NCBI GenBank assembly: GCA_954871525.1
Contig: OX940860.1
Location: 52,750,724-52,814,723, forward strand
Direction: 5' to 3'
DNA: 64,000 nucleotides
Source: Parietaria judaica
Lineage: Eukaryota > Streptophyta > Magnoliopsida > Rosales > Urticaceae
Under the pieces are notes generated by a model. That model worked only from the letters and a program-made list of their open reading frames with translations, was not told where the DNA came from and did no database searches. The translations under genes were made by a program, and so were the position numbers. Positions 14,983-30,000 of this stretch are shown here, in pieces. Positions within the stretch are counted from its first letter, which is position 1, and every line of letters starts with the position of its first letter.

Positions 14983-17900
14983 ATTAAAATAAGTAAATGT
15001 GATACAGTTACACATTATTAAGCATTTTAAAGTTCATTTTTTGCTTTAAATATCGTTTAATTAGGGTTCTTTCGCGTCAAATGGGAAAAAACTCAGTTTT
15101 TTTTTTCGGAGCACGCACTAATTGTTGAAAAGTGGGTTTTAAGAGAGTTCCAACAACTTTTAATGCCGAAACTAACCCAATTTATAATAATACCACCCTT
15201 ATGAAGGTCTAGCAACTCAAATTTAATCAAGAACGCATCGTATTTGCTCTCGTAAGAAAACCAATTTTAACACTTTTCGGTAATGATTTTAACCCGTTAA
15301 CAGCTTGGTAGAGAAACTACGACATAGTGCTTCGCTATTTAGGGATTAAAATAAGTAAATGTGATACAGTTACACATTTTTAAGCATTTTAAAGTTCATT
15401 TTTTGCTTTAAATATCGTTTAATTAGGGTTCTTTCGCGTCAACTGGGAAAAAGACTCAGTTTTTTTTTTCGGAGCACGTACTAATTGTTGAAAAAAGGGT
15501 TTAAAGAGAGCTCCAACAACATTTAATGCCAAAACTAACCCACTTTATAATAATACCACCCTTATGAAGGTCTAGCAACTCAAATTTAATCAAGAACGCA
15601 TCGTATTTGCTCTCGTAAGAAAACCAATTTTAACACTTTTCGGTAATGATTTTAACCCGTTAACAGCTTGGTAGAGAAACTACGACATAGTGCTTCGCTA
15701 TTTAGGGATTAAAATAAGTAAATGTGATACAGTTACACATTATTAAGCATTTTAAAGTTCATTTTTTACTTTAAATATCGTTTAATTAGGGTTCTTTCGC
15801 GTCAAATGGGAAAAAGACTCAGTTTTTTTTTTTGGAGCACGCACTAATTGTTGAAAAAAGGGTTTAAAGAGAGCTCCAACAACATTTAATGCCAAAACTA
15901 ACCCACTTTATAATAATACCACCCTTATGAAGGTCTAGCAACTCAAATTTAATCAAGAACGCATCGTATTTGCTCTCGTAAGAAAACCAATTTTAACACT
16001 TTTCGGTAATGATTTTAACCCGTTAACAGTTTGGTAGAGAAACTACGACATAGTGCTTCGCTATTTAGGGATTAAAATAAGTAAATGTGATACAGTTACA
16101 CATTATTAAGCATTTTAAAGTTCATTTTTTTCTTTAAATATCGTTTAATTAGGGTTCTTTCGCGTCAACTGGGAAAAAGACTTAGTTTTTTTTTTCGGAG
16201 CACGCACTTATTGTTGAAAAAGGGTTTAAAGAGAGCTCCAACAACATTTAATGCCAAAACTAACCCACTTTATAATAATACCACCCTTATGAAGGTCTAG
16301 CAACTCAAATTTAATCAAGAACGCATCGTATTTGCTCTCGTAAGAAAACCAATTTTAACACTTTTCGGTAATGATTTTAACCCGTTAACAGCTTGGTAGA
16401 GAAACTACGACATAGTGCTTCGCTATTTAGGGAGTAAAATAAGTAAATGTGATACAGTTACACATTATTAAGCATTTTAAAGTTCATTTTTTGCTTTAAA
16501 TATCGTTTAATTAGGGTTCTTTCGCGTCAACTGGGAAAAAGACTCAGTTTTTTTTTTCGGAGCACGCACTAATTGTTGAAAAAAGGGTTTAAAGAGAGCT
16601 CCAACAACATTTAATGCCAAAACTAACCCACTTTATAATAATACCACCCTTATGAAGGTCTAGCAACTCAAATTTAATCAAGAACGCATCGTATTTGCTC
16701 TCGTAAGAAAACCAATTTTAACACTTTTCGGTAATGATTTTAACCCGTTAACAGCTTGGTAGAGAAACTACGACATAGTGCTTCGCTATTTAGGGATTAA
16801 AATAAGTAAATGTGATACAGTTACACATTATTAAGCATTTTAAAGTTCATTTTTTGCTTTAAATATCGTTTAATTAGGGTTCTTTCGCGTCAACTGGGAA
16901 AAAGACTCAGTTTTTTTTTTTCGGAGCACGCACTAATTGTTGAAAAAGGGTTTAAAGAGAGCTCCAACAACATTTAATGCCAAAACTAACCCACTTTATA
17001 ATAATACCACCCTTATGAAGGTCTAGCAACTCAAATTTAATCAAGAACGCATCGTATTTGCTCTCGTAAGAAAACCAATTTTAACACTTTTCGGTAATGA
17101 TTTTAACCCGTTAACAGCTTGGTAGAGAAACTACGACATAGTGCTTCGCTATTTAGGGATTAAAATAAGTAAATATGTTACAGTTACACATTATTAAGCA
17201 TTTTAAAGTTCATTTTTTGCTTCAAATATCGTTTAATTAGGGTTCTTTCGCGTCAAATGGGAAAAAGACTCTGTTTTTTTTTTTTTTTTCGGAGCACGCA
17301 CTTATTGTGGAAAAGTGTGTTTTAAGAGAGCTCCAACAACTTTTAATGCCGAAACTAACCCAATTTATAATAATACCTCCCTAATGAAGGTCTAGCAACT
17401 CAAATTTCATCAAGAACGCATCGTATTTGCTCTCGTAAGAAAACCAATTTTAACACTTTTCGGTAATGATTTTAACCCGTTAACAGCTTGGTAGAGAAAC
17501 TACGACATAGTGCTTCGCTATTTAGGGAGTAAAATAAGTAAATGTGATACAGTTACACATTATTAAGCATTTTAAAGTTCATTTTTTGCTTTAAATATCG
17601 TTTAATTAGGGTTCTTTCGCGTCAACTGGGAAAAAGACTCAGTTTTTTTTTTCGGAGCACGCACTAATTGTTGAAAAAAGGGTTTAAAGAGAGCTCCAAC
17701 AACATTTAATGCCAAAACTAACCCACTTTATAATAATACCACCCTTATGAAGGTCTAGCAACTCAAATTTAATCAAGAACGCATCGTATTTGCTCTCGTA
17801 AGAAAACCAATTTTAACACTTTTCGGTAATGATTTTAACCCGTTAACAGCTTGGTAGAGAAACTACGACATAGTGCTTCGCTATTTAGGGAGTAAAATAA

Positions 17901-20900
17901 GTAAATGTGATACAGTTACACATTATTAAGCATTTTAAAGTTCATTTTTTGCTTTAAATATCGTTTAATTAGGGTTCTTTCGCGTCAACTGGGAAAAAGA
18001 CTCAGTTTTTTTTTTCGGAGCACGCACTAATTGTTGAAAAAAGGGTTTAAAGAGAGCTCCAACAACATTTAATGCCAAAACTAACCCACTTTATAATAAT
18101 ACCACCCTTATGAAGGTCTAGCAACTCAAATTTAATCAAGAACGCATCGTATTTGCTCTCGTAAGAAAACCAATTTTAACACTTTTCGGTAATGATTTTA
18201 ACCCGTTAACAGCTTGGTAGAGAAACTACGACATAGTGCTTCGCTATTTAGGGATTAAAATAAGTAAATGTGATACAGTTACACATTATTAAGCATTTTA
18301 AAGTTCATTTTTTGCTTTAAATATCGTTTAATTAGGGTTCTTTCGCGTCAACTGGGAAAAAGACTCAGTTTTTTTTTTTCGGAGCACGCACTAATTGTTG
18401 AAAAAGGGTTTAAAGAGAGCTCCAACAACATTTAATGCCAAAACTAACCCACTTTATAATAATACCACCCTTATGAAGGTCTAGCAACTCAAATTTAATC
18501 AAGAACGCATCGTATTTGCTCTCGTAAGAAAACCAATTTTAACACTTTTCGGTAATGATTTTAACCCGTTAACAGCTTGGTAGAGAAACTACGACATAGT
18601 GCTTCGCTATTTAGGGATTAAAATAAGTAAATATGTTACAGTTACACATTATTAAGCATTTTAAAGTTCATTTTTTGCTTCAAATATCGTTTAATTAGGG
18701 TTCTTTCGCGTCAAATGGGAAAAAGACTCTGTTTTTTTTTTTTTTTTCGGAGCACGCACTTATTGTGGAAAAGTGTGTTTTAAGAGAGCTCCAACAACTT
18801 TTAATGCCGAAACTAACCCAATTTATAATAATACCTCCCTAATGAAGGTCTAGCAACTCAAATTTCATCAAGAACGCATCGTATTTGCTCTCGTAAGAAA
18901 ACCAATTTTAACACTTTTCGGTAATGATTTTAACCCGTTAACAGCTTGGTAGAGAAACTACGACATAGTGCTTCGCTATTTAGGGATTAAAATAAGTAAA
19001 TGTGATACAGTTACACATTATTAAGCATTTTAAAGTTCATTTTTTGCTTTAAATATCGTTTAATTAGGGTTCTTTCGCGTCAACTGGGAAAAAGACTCAG
19101 TTTTTTTTTTCGGAGCACGCACTAATTGTTGAAAAAAGGGTTTAAAGAGAGCTCCAACAACATTTAATGCCAAAACTAACCCACTTTATAATAATACCAC
19201 CCTTATGAAGGTCTAGCAACTCAAATTTAATCAAGAACGCATCGTATTTGCTCCCGTAAGAAAACCAATTTTAACACTTTTCGGTAATGATTTTAACCCG
19301 TTAACAGCTTGGTAGAGAAACTACGACATAGTGCTTTGCTATTTAGGGATTAAAATAAGTAAATGTGATACAGTTACACATTATTAAGCATTTTAAAGTT
19401 CATTTTTTGCTTTAAATATCGTTTAATTAGGGTTCTTTCGCGTCAAATGGGAAAAAACTCAGTTTTTTTTTTCGGAGCACGCACTAATTGTTGAAAAGTG
19501 GGTTTTAAGAGAGTTCCAACAACTTTTAATGCCGAAACTAACCCAATTTATAATAATACCACCCTTATGAAGGTCTAGCAACTCAAATTTAATCAAGAAC
19601 GCATCGTATTTGCTCTCGTAAGAAAACCAATTTTAACACTTTTCGGTAATGATTTTAACCCGTTAACAGCTTGGTAGAGAAACTACGACATAGTGCTTCG
19701 CTATTTAGGGATTAAAATAAGTAAATGTGATACAGTTACACATTTTTAAGCATTTTAAAGTTCATTTTTTGCTTTAAATATCGTTTAATTAGGGTTCTTT
19801 CGCGTCAACTGGGAAAAAGACTCAGTTTTTTTTTTCGGAGCACGTACTAATTGTTGAAAAAAGGGTTTAAAGAGAGCTCCAACAACATTTAATGCCAAAA
19901 CTAACCCACTTTATAATAATACCACCCTTATGAAGGTCTAGCAACTCAAATTTAATCAAGAACGCATCGTATTTGCTCTCGTAAGAAAACCAATTTTAAC
20001 ACTTTTCGGTAATGATTTTAACCCGTTAACAGCTTGGTAGAGAAACTACGACATAGTGCTTCGCTATTTAGGGATTAAAATAAGTAAATGTGATACAGTT
20101 ACACATTATTAAGCATTTTAAAGTTCATTTTTTACTTTAAATATCGTTTAATTAGGGTTCTTTCGCGTCAAATGGGAAAAAGACTCAGTTTTTTTTTTTG
20201 GAGCACGCACTAATTGTTGAAAAAAGGGTTTAAAGAGAGCTCCAACAACATTTAATGCCAAAACTAACCCACTTTATAATAATACCACCCTTATGAAGGT
20301 CTAGCAACTCAAATTTAATCAAGAACGCATCGTATTTGCTCTCGTAAGAAAACCAATTTTAACACTTTTCGGTAATGATTTTAACCCGTTAACAGTTTGG
20401 TAGAGAAACTACGACATAGTGCTTCGCTATTTAGGGATTAAAATAAGTAAATGTGATACAGTTACACATTATTAAGCATTTTAAAGTTCATTTTTTTCTT
20501 TAAATATCGTTTAATTAGGGTTCTTTCGCGTCAACTGGGAAAAAGACTTAGTTTTTTTTTTCGGAGCACGCACTTATTGTTGAAAAAGGGTTTAAAGAGA
20601 GCTCCAACAACATTTAATGCCAAAACTAACCCACTTTATAATAATACCACCCTTATGAAGGTCTAGCAACTCAAATTTAATCAAGAACGCATCGTATTTG
20701 CTCTCGTAAGAAAACCAATTTTAACACTTTTCGGTAATGATTTTAACCCGTTAACAGCTTGGTAGAGAAACTACGACATAGTGCTTCGCTATTTAGGGAG
20801 TAAAATAAGTAAATGTGATACAGTTACACATTATTAAGCATTTTAAAGTTCATTTTTTGCTTTAAATATCGTTTAATTAGGGTTCTTTCGCGTCAACTGG

Positions 20901-21892
20901 GAAAAAGACTCAGTTTTTTTTTTCGGAGCACGCACTAATTGTTGAAAAAAGGGTTTAAAGAGAGCTCCAACAACATTTAATGCCAAAACTAACCCACTTT
21001 ATAATAATACCACCCTTATGAAGGTCTAGCAACTCAAATTTAATCAAGAACGCATCGTATTTGCTCTCGTAAGAAAACCAATTTTAACACTTTTCGGTAA
21101 TGATTTTAACCCGTTAACAGCTTGGTAGAGAAACTACGACATAGTGCTTCGCTATTTAGGGATTAAAATAAGTAAATGTGATACAGTTACACATTATTAA
21201 GCATTTTAAAGTTCATTTTTTGCTTTAAATATCGTTTAATTAGGGTTCTTTCGCGTCAACTGGGAAAAAGACTCAGTTTTTTTTTTTCGGAGCACGCACT
21301 AATTGTTGAAAAAGGGTTTAAAGAGAGCTCCAACAACATTTAATGCCAAAACTAACCCACTTTATAATAATACCACCCTTATGAAGGTCTAGCAACTCAA
21401 ATTTAATCAAGAACGCATCGTATTTGCTCTCGTAAGAAAACCAATTTTAACACTTTTCGGTAATGATTTTAACCCGTTAACAGCTTGGTAGAGAAACTAC
21501 GACATAGTGCTTCGCTATTTAGGGATTAAAATAAGTAAATATGTTACAGTTACACATTATTAAGCATTTTAAAGTTCATTTTTTGCTTCAAATATCGTTT
21601 AATTAGGGTTCTTTCGCGTCAAATGGGAAAAAGACTCTGTTTTTTTTTTTTTTTCGGAGCACGCACTTATTGTGGAAAAGTGTGTTTTAAGAGAGCTCCA
21701 ACAACTTTTAATGCCGAAACTAACCCAATTTATAATAATACCTCCCTAATGAAGGTCTAGCAACTCAAATTTCATCAAGAACGCATCGTATTTGCTCTCG
21801 TAAGAAAACCAATTTTAACACTTTTCGGTAATGATTTTAACCCGTTAACAGCTTGGTAGAGAAACTACGACATAGTGCTTCGCTATTTAGGG
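14983..21892. repeat. Sat1 section 2: A-rich block, 12-monomer unit with a partial second copy
   Basis: Monomers starting at 14983, 15345, 15708, 16071, 16433, 16796 and 17159 reappear at 19349, 19711, 20074, 20437, 20799, 21162 and 21525. Each pair is offset by exactly 4366 bp, which is twelve monomers. Private variants confirm the match: CATTTTTAAG with CACGTACT, TTTTTACTTT, AACAGTTTGG, GACTTAG with CACTTATTG, and AAATATGTTACAG. Inside the first copy, the trio at 16433-17527 recurs at 17891-18985 (offset 1458 bp, four monomers). Unlike its neighbours, this section consists mainly of consecutive A monomers. The monomers at 14983 and 19349 begin as class B and end as class A (CACCCTTATG, AATTTAATC), so they are class chimeras. 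Confidence 0.9.
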
Positions 21893-24800
21893 ATTAAAAT
21901 AAGTAAATGTGATACAGTTACACATTATTAAGCATTTTAAAGTTCATTTTTTGCTTTAAATATCGTTTAATTAGGGTTCTTTCGCGTCAACTGGGAAAAA
22001 GACTCAGTTTTTTTTTTCGGAGCACGCACTAATTGTTGAAAAAAGGGTTTAAAGAGAGCTCCAACAACATTTAATGCCAAAACTAACCCACTTTATAATA
22101 ATACCACCCTTATGAAGGTCTAGCAACTCAAATTTAATCAAGAACGCATCGTATTTGCTCTCGTAAGAAAACCAATTTTAACACTTTTCGGTAATGATTT
22201 TAACCCGTTAACAGCTTGGTAGAGAAACTACGACATAGTGCTTTGCTATTTAGGGATTAAAATAAGTAAATGTGATACAGTTACACATTATTAAGCATTT
22301 TAAAGTTCATTTTTTGCTTTAAATATCGTTTAATTAGGGTTCTTTCGCGTCAAATGGGAAAAAACTCAGTTTTTTTTTTCGGAGCACGCACTAATTGTTG
22401 AAAAGTGGGTTTTAAGAGAGTTCCAACAACTTTTAATGCCGAAACTAACCCAATTTATAATAATACCACCCTAATGAAGGTCTAGCAACTCAAATTTCAT
22501 CAAGAACGCATCGTATTTGCTCTCGTAAGAAAAACAATTTTAACACTTTTCGGTAATGATTTTAACCCGTTAACAGCTTGGTAGAGAAACTACGACATAG
22601 TGCTTCGCTATTTAGGGATTAAAATAAGTAAATGTGATACAGTTACACATTATTAAGCATTTTAAAGTTCATTTTTTGCTTTAAATATCGTTTAATTAGG
22701 GTTCTTTCGCGTCAACTGGGAAAAAGACTCAGTTTTTTTTTTTCGGAGCACGCACTAATTGTTGAAAAAAGGGTTTAAAGAGAGCTCCAACAACATTTAA
22801 TGCCAAAACTAACCCACTTTATAATAATACCACCCTTATGAAGGTCTAGCAACTCAAATTTAATCAAGAACGCATCGTATTTGCTCTCGTAAGAAAACCA
22901 ATTTTAACACTTTTCGGTAATGATTTTAACCCGTTAACAGCTTGGTAGAGAAACTACGACATAGTGCTTCGCTATTTAGGGATTAAAATAAGTAAATGTG
23001 ATACAGTTACACATTATTAAGCATTTTAAAGTTCATTTTTTGCTTTAAATATCGTTTAATTAGGTTTCTTTCGCGTCAAATGGGAAAAAGACTCAGTTTT
23101 TTTTTTTTTTTTTTTTCGGAGCACGCACTAATTGTGGAAAAGTGTGTTTTAAGAGAGCTCCAACAACTTTTAATGCCGAAACTAACCCAATTTATAATAA
23201 TACCTCCCTAATGAAGGTCTAGCAACTCAAATTTCATCAAGAACGCATCGTATTTGCTCTCGTAAGAAAACCAATTTTAACACTTTTCGGTAATGATTTT
23301 AACCCGTTAACAGCTTGGTAGAGAAACTACGACATAGTGCTTCGCTATTTAGGGATTAAAATAAGTAAATGTGATACAGTTACACATTATTAAGCATTTT
23401 AAAGTTCATTTTTTGCTTTAAATATCGTTTAATTAGGGTTCTTTCGCGTCAACTGGGAAAAAGACTCAGTTTTTTTTTTCGGAGCACGCACTAATTGTTG
23501 AAAAAAGGGTTTAAAGAGAGCTCCAACAACATTTAATGCCAAAACTAACCCACTTTATAATAATACCACCCTTATGAAGGTCTAGCAACTCAAATTTAAT
23601 CAAGAACGCATCGTATTTGCTCTCGTAAGAAAACCAATTTTAACACTTTTCGGTAATGATTTTAACCCGTTAACAGCTTGGTAGAGAAACTACGACATAG
23701 TGCTTCGCTATTTAGGGATTAAAATAAGTAAATGTGATACAGTTACACATTATTAAGCATTTTAAAGTTCATTTTTTGCTTTAAATATCGTTTAATTAGG
23801 TTTCTTTCGCGTCAAATGGGAAAAAGACTCAGTTTTTTTTTTTTTTTTTTTTTTTCGGAGCACGCACTAATTGTGGAAAAGTGTGTTTTAAGAGAGCTCC
23901 AACAACTTTTAATGCCGAAACTAACCCAATTTATAATAATACCTCCCTAATGAAGGTCTAGCAACTCAAATTTCATCAAGAACGCATCGTATTTGCTCTC
24001 GTAAGAAAACCAATTTTAACACTTTTCGGTAATGATTTTAACCCGTTAACAGCTTGGTAGAGAAACTACGACATAGTGCTTCGCTATTTAGGGATTAAAA
24101 TAAGTAAATGTGATACAGTTACACATTATTAAGCATTTTAAAGTTCATTTTTTGCTTTAAATATCGTTTAATTAGGGTTCTTTCGCGTCAACTGGGAAAA
24201 AGACTCAGTTTTTTTTTTTCCGGAAAACGCACTAATTGTTGAAAAAAGGGTTTAAAGAGAGCTCGAACAACATTTAATGCCAAAACTAACCCACTTTATA
24301 ATAATACCACCCTTATGAAGGTCTAGCAACTCAAATTTAATCAAGAACGCATCGTATTTGCTCTCGTAAGAAAACCAATTTTAACACTTTTCGGTAATGA
24401 TTTTAACCCGTTAACAGCTTGGTAGAGAAACTACGACATAGTGCTTCGCTATTTAGGGATTAAAATAAGTAAATGTGATACAGTTACACATTATTAAGCA
24501 TTTTAAAGTTCATTTTTTGCTTTAAATATCGTTTAATTAGGGTTCTTTCGCGTCCAATGGGAAAAAGACTCAGTTTTTTTTTTTTTTTTTTTTCGGAGCA
24601 CGCACTAATTGTGGAAAAGTGTGTTTTAAGAGAGCTCCAACAACTTTTAATGCCGAAACTAACCCAATTTATAATAATACCTCCCTAATGAAGGTCTAGC
24701 AACTCAAATTTCATCAAGAACGCATCGTATTTGCTCTCGTAAGAAAACCAATTTTAACACTTTTCGGTAATGATTTTAACCCGTTAACAGCTTGGTAGAG

Positions 24801-27027
24801 AAACTACGACATAGTGCTTCGCTATTTAGGGATTAAAATAAGTAAATGTGATACAGTTACACATTATTAAGCATTTTAAAGTTCATTTTTTGCTTTAAAT
24901 ATCGTTTAATTAGGGTTCTTTCGCGTCAACTGGGAAAAAGACTCGGTTTTTTTTCTTCCGGAAAACGCACTAATTGTTGAAAAAAGGGTTTAAAGAGAGC
25001 TCGAACAACATTTAATGCCAAAACTAACCCACTTTATAATAATACCACCCTTATGAAGGTCTAGCAACTCAAATTTAATCAAGAACGCATCGTATTTGCT
25101 CTCGTAAGAAAACCAATTTTAACACTTTTCGGTAATGATTTTAACCCGTTAACAGCTTGGTAGAGAAACTACGACATAGTGCTTCGCTATTTAGGGATTA
25201 AAATAAGTAAATGTGATACAGTTACACATTATTAAGCATTTTAAAGTTCATTTTTTGCTTTAAATATCGTTTAATTAGGGTTCTTTCGCGTCCAATGGGA
25301 AAAAGACTCAGTTTTTTTTTTTTTTTTTTTCGGAGCACGCACTAATTGTGGAAAAGTGTGTTTTAAGAGAGCTCCAACAACTTTTAATGCCGAAACTAAC
25401 CCAATTTATAATAATACCTCCCTAATGAAGGTCTAGCAACTCAAATTTCATCAAGAACGCATCGTATTTGCTCTCGTAAGAAAACCAATTTTAACACTTT
25501 TCGGTAATGATTTTAACCCGTTAACAGCTTGGTAGAGAAACTACGACATAGTGCTTCGCTATTTAGGGATTAAAATAAGTAAATGTGATACAGTTACACA
25601 TTATTAAGCATTTTAAAGTTCATTTTTTGCTTTAAATATCGTTTAATTAGGGTTCTTTCGCGTCAACTGGGAAAAAGACTCGGTTTTTTTTTTCCGGAAA
25701 ACGCACTAATTGTTGAAAAAAGGGTTTAAAGAGAGCTCGAACAACATTTAATGCCAAAACTAACCCACTTTATAATAATACCACCCTTATGAAGGTCTAG
25801 CAACTCAAATTTAATCAAGAACGCATCGTATTTGCTCTCGTAAGAAAACCAATTTTAACACTTTTCGGTAATGATTTTAACCCGTTAACAGCTTGGTAGA
25901 GAAACTACGACATAGTGCTTTGCTATTTAGGGATTAAAATAAGTAAATGTGATACAGTTACACATTATTAAGCATTTTAAAGTTCATTTTTTGCTTTAAA
26001 TATCGTTTAATTAGGGTTCTTTCGCGTCAAATGGGAAAAAACTCAGTTTTTTTTTCGGAGCACGCACTAATTGTTGAAAAGTGGGTTTTAAGAGAGTTCC
26101 AACAACTTTTAATGCCGAAACTAACCCAATTTATAATAATACCACCCTAATGAAGGTCTAGCAACTCAAATTTCATCAAGAACGCATCGTATTTGCTCTC
26201 GTAAGAAAACCAATTTTAACACTTTTCGGTAATGATTTTAACCCGTTAACAGCTTGGTAGAGAAACTACGACATAGTGCTTCGCTATTTAGGGATTAAAA
26301 TAAGTAAATGTGATACAGTTACACATTATTAAGCATTTTAAAGTTCATTTTTTGCTTTAAATATCATTTAATTAGGGTTCTTTCGCGTCAACTGGGAAAA
26401 AGACTCAGTTTTTTTTTTTCGGAGCACGCACTAATTGTTGAAAAAAGGGTTTAAAGAGAGCTCCAACAACATTTAATGCCAAAACTAACCCACTTTATAA
26501 TAATACCACCCTTATGAAGGTCTAGCAACTCAAATTTAATCAAGAACGCATCGTATTTGCTCTCGTAAGAAAACCAATTTTAACACTTTTCGGTAATGAT
26601 TTTAACCCGTTAACAGCTTGGTAGAGAAACTACGACATAGTGCTTCGCTATTTAGGGATTAAAATAAGTAAATGTGATACAGTTACACATTATTATGCAT
26701 TTTAAAGTTCATTTTTTGCTTTAAATATCGTTTAATTAGGGTTCTTTCGCGTCAAATGGGCAAAAGACTCAGTTTTTTTTTTTTTTTTTTCGGAGCACGC
26801 ACTAATTGTGGAAAGTGTGTTTTAAGAGAGCTCCAACAACATTTAATGCCGAAACTAACCCAATTTATAATAATACCTCCCTAATGAAGGTCTAGCAACT
26901 CAAATTTCATCAAGAACGCATCGTATTTGCTCTCGTAAGAAAACCAATTTTAACACTTTTCGGTAATGATTTTAACCCGTTAACAGCTTGGTAGAGAAAC
27001 TACGACATAGTGCTTCGCTATTTAGGG
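21893..27027. repeat. Sat1 section 3: A-C dimers with private GCTCGAAC / GTCCAATGGG variants
   Basis: Monomer starts are 21893, 22256, 22618, 22982, 23355, 23718, 24094, 24459, 24832, 25197, 25569, 25933, 26294 and 26658. Between 24094 and 25932 an A'-C dimer of about 738 bp is repeated: A' monomers at 24094, 24832 and 25569 all carry CCGGAAAACGC and GAGAGCTCGAAC, and the C monomers at 24459 and 25197 both carry GCGTCCAATGGG. The change from GAGCTCC to GAGCTCG is otherwise seen only in the A' monomer at 6976. The flanking monomers return to the A'-B-A-C order of section 1. Confidence 0.88.
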
Positions 27028-30000
27028 AGTAAAATAAGTAAATGTGATACAGTTACACATTATTAAGCATTTTAAAGTTCATTTTTTGCTTTAAATATCG
27101 TTTAATTAGGGTTCTTTCGCGTCAACTGGGAGAAAGACTCAGTTTTTTTTTTTCGGAAAACGCACTAATTGTTGAAAAAAGGGTTTAAAGAGAGCTCCAA
27201 CAACATTTAATGCCAAAACTAACCCACTTTATAATAATACCACCCTTATGAAGGTCTAGCAACTCAAATTTAATCAAGAACGCATCGTATTTGCTCCCGT
27301 AAGAAAACCAATTTTAACACTTTTCGGTAATGATTTTAACCCGTTAACAGCTTGGTAGAGAAACTACGACATAGTGCTTTGCTATTTAGGGATTAAAATA
27401 AGTAAATGTGATACAGTTACACATTATTAAGCATTTTAAAGTTCATTTTTTGCTTTAAATATCGTTTAATTAGGGTTCTTTCGCGTCAAATGGGAAAAAA
27501 CTCAGTTTTTTTTTCGGAGCACGCACTAATTGTTGAAAAATGGGTTTTAAGAGAGTTCCAACAACTTTTAATGCCGAAACTAACCCAATTTATAATAATA
27601 CCACCCTAATGAAGGTCTAGCAACTCAAATTTCATCAAGAACGCATCGTATTTGCTCTCGTAAGAAAACCAATTTTAACACTTTTCGGTAATGATTTTAA
27701 CCCGTTAACAGCTTGGTAGAGAAACTACGACATAGTGCTTCGCTATTTAGGGATTAAAATAAGTAAATGTGATACAGTTACACATTATTAAGCATTTTAA
27801 AGTTCATTTTTTGCTTTAAATATCGTTTAATTAGGGTTCTTTCGCGTCAACTGGGAAAAAGACTCAGTTTTTTTTTTCGGAGCACGCACTAATTGTTGAA
27901 AAAAGGGTTTAAAGAGAGCTCCAACAACATTTAATGCCAAAACTAACCCACTTTATAATAATACCACCCTTATGAAGGTCTAGCAACTCAAATTTAATCA
28001 AGAACGCATCGTATTTGCTCTCGTAAGAAAACCAATTTTAACACTTTTCGGTAATGATTTTAACCCGTTAACAGCTTGGTAGAGAAACTACGACATAGTG
28101 CTTCGCTATTTAGGGATTAAAATAAGTAAATGTGATACAATTACACATTATTAAGCATTTTAAAGTTCATTTTTTGCTTTAAATATCGTTTAATTAGGGT
28201 TCTTTCGCGTCAAATGGGAAAAAGACTCAGTTTTTTTTTTTTTCGGAGCACGCACTAATTGTGGAAAAGTGTGTTTTAAGAGAGCTCCAACAACTTTTAA
28301 TGCCGAAACTAACCCAATTTATAATAATACCTCCCTAATGAAGGTCTAGCAACTCAAATTTCATCAAGAACGCATCGTATTTGCTCTCGTAAGAAAACCA
28401 ATTTTAACACTTTTCGGTAATGATTTTAACCCGTTAACAGCTTGGTAGAGAAACTACGACATAGTGCTTCGCTATTTAGGGATTAAAATAAGTAAATGTG
28501 ATACAGTTACACATTATTAAGCATTTTAAAGTTCATTTTTTGCTTTAAATATTGTTTAATTAGGGTTCTTTCGCGTCAAATGGGAAAAAGACTCAGTTTT
28601 TTTTTTTTTTTTTTTTCGGAGCACGCACTAATTGTGGAAAAGTGTGTTTTAAGAGAGCTCCAACAACTTTTAATGCCGAAACTAACCCAATTTATAATAA
28701 TACCTCCCTTGTGAAGGTCTACCAACTCAAATTTCATCAAGAACGCATCGTATTTGCTCTCGTAAGAAAACCAATTTTAACACTTTTCGGTAATGATTTT
28801 AACCCGTTAACAGCTTGGTAGAGAAACTACGACATAGTGCTTCGCTATTTAGGGATTAAAATAAGTAAATGTGATACATTTACACATTATTAAGCATTTT
28901 AAAGTTCATTTTTTGCTTTAAATATCGTTTAATTAGGGTTCTTTCGCGTCAACTAGGAAAAAGACTCAGTTTTTTTTTTCGGAAAACGCACTAATTGTTG
29001 AAAAAAGGGTTTAAAGAGAGCTCCAACAACATTTAATGCCAAAACTAACCCACTTTATAATAATACCACCCTTATGAAGGTCTAGCAACTCAAATTTAAT
29101 CAAGAACGCATCGTATTTGCTCCCGTAAGAAAACCAATTTTAACACTTTTCGGTAATGATTTTAACCCGTTAACAGCTTGGTAGAGAAACTACGACATAG
29201 TGCTTTGCTATTTAGGGATTAAAATAAGTAAATGTGATACAGTTACACATTATTAAGCATTTTAAAGTTCATTTTTTTCTTTAAATATCGTTTAATTAGG
29301 GTTCTTTCGCGTCAAATGGGAAAAAACTCAGTTTTTTTTCGGAGCACGCACTAATTGTTGAAAAGTGGGTTTTAAGAGAGTTCCAACAACTTTTAATGCC
29401 AAAACTAACCTAATTTATAATAATACCACCCTAATGAAGGTCTAGCAACTCAAATTTCATCAAGAACGCATCGTATTTGCTCTCGTAAGAAAACCAATTT
29501 TAACACTTTTCGGTAATGATTTTAACCCGTTAACAGCTTGGTAGAGAAACTACGACATAGTGCTTCGCTATTTAGGGATTAAAATAAGTAAATGTGATAC
29601 AGTTACACATTATTAAGCATTTTAAAGTTCATTTTTTGCTTTAAATATCGTTTAATTAGGGTTCTTTCGCGTCAACTGGGAAAAAGACTCAGTTTTTTTT
29701 TTTCGGAAAACGCACTAATTGTTGAAAAAAGGGTTTAAAGAGAGCTCCAACAACATTTAATGCCAAAACTAACCCACTTTATAATAATACCACCCTTATG
29801 AAGGTCTAGCAACTCAAATTTAATCAAGAACGCATCGTATTTGCTCCCGTAAGAAAACCAATTTTAACACTTTTCGGTAATGATTTTAACCCGTTAACAG
29901 CTTGGTAGAGAAACTACGACATAGTGCTTTGCTATTTAGGGATTAAAATAAGTAAATGTGATACAGTTACACATTATTAAGCATTTTAAAGTTCATTTTT

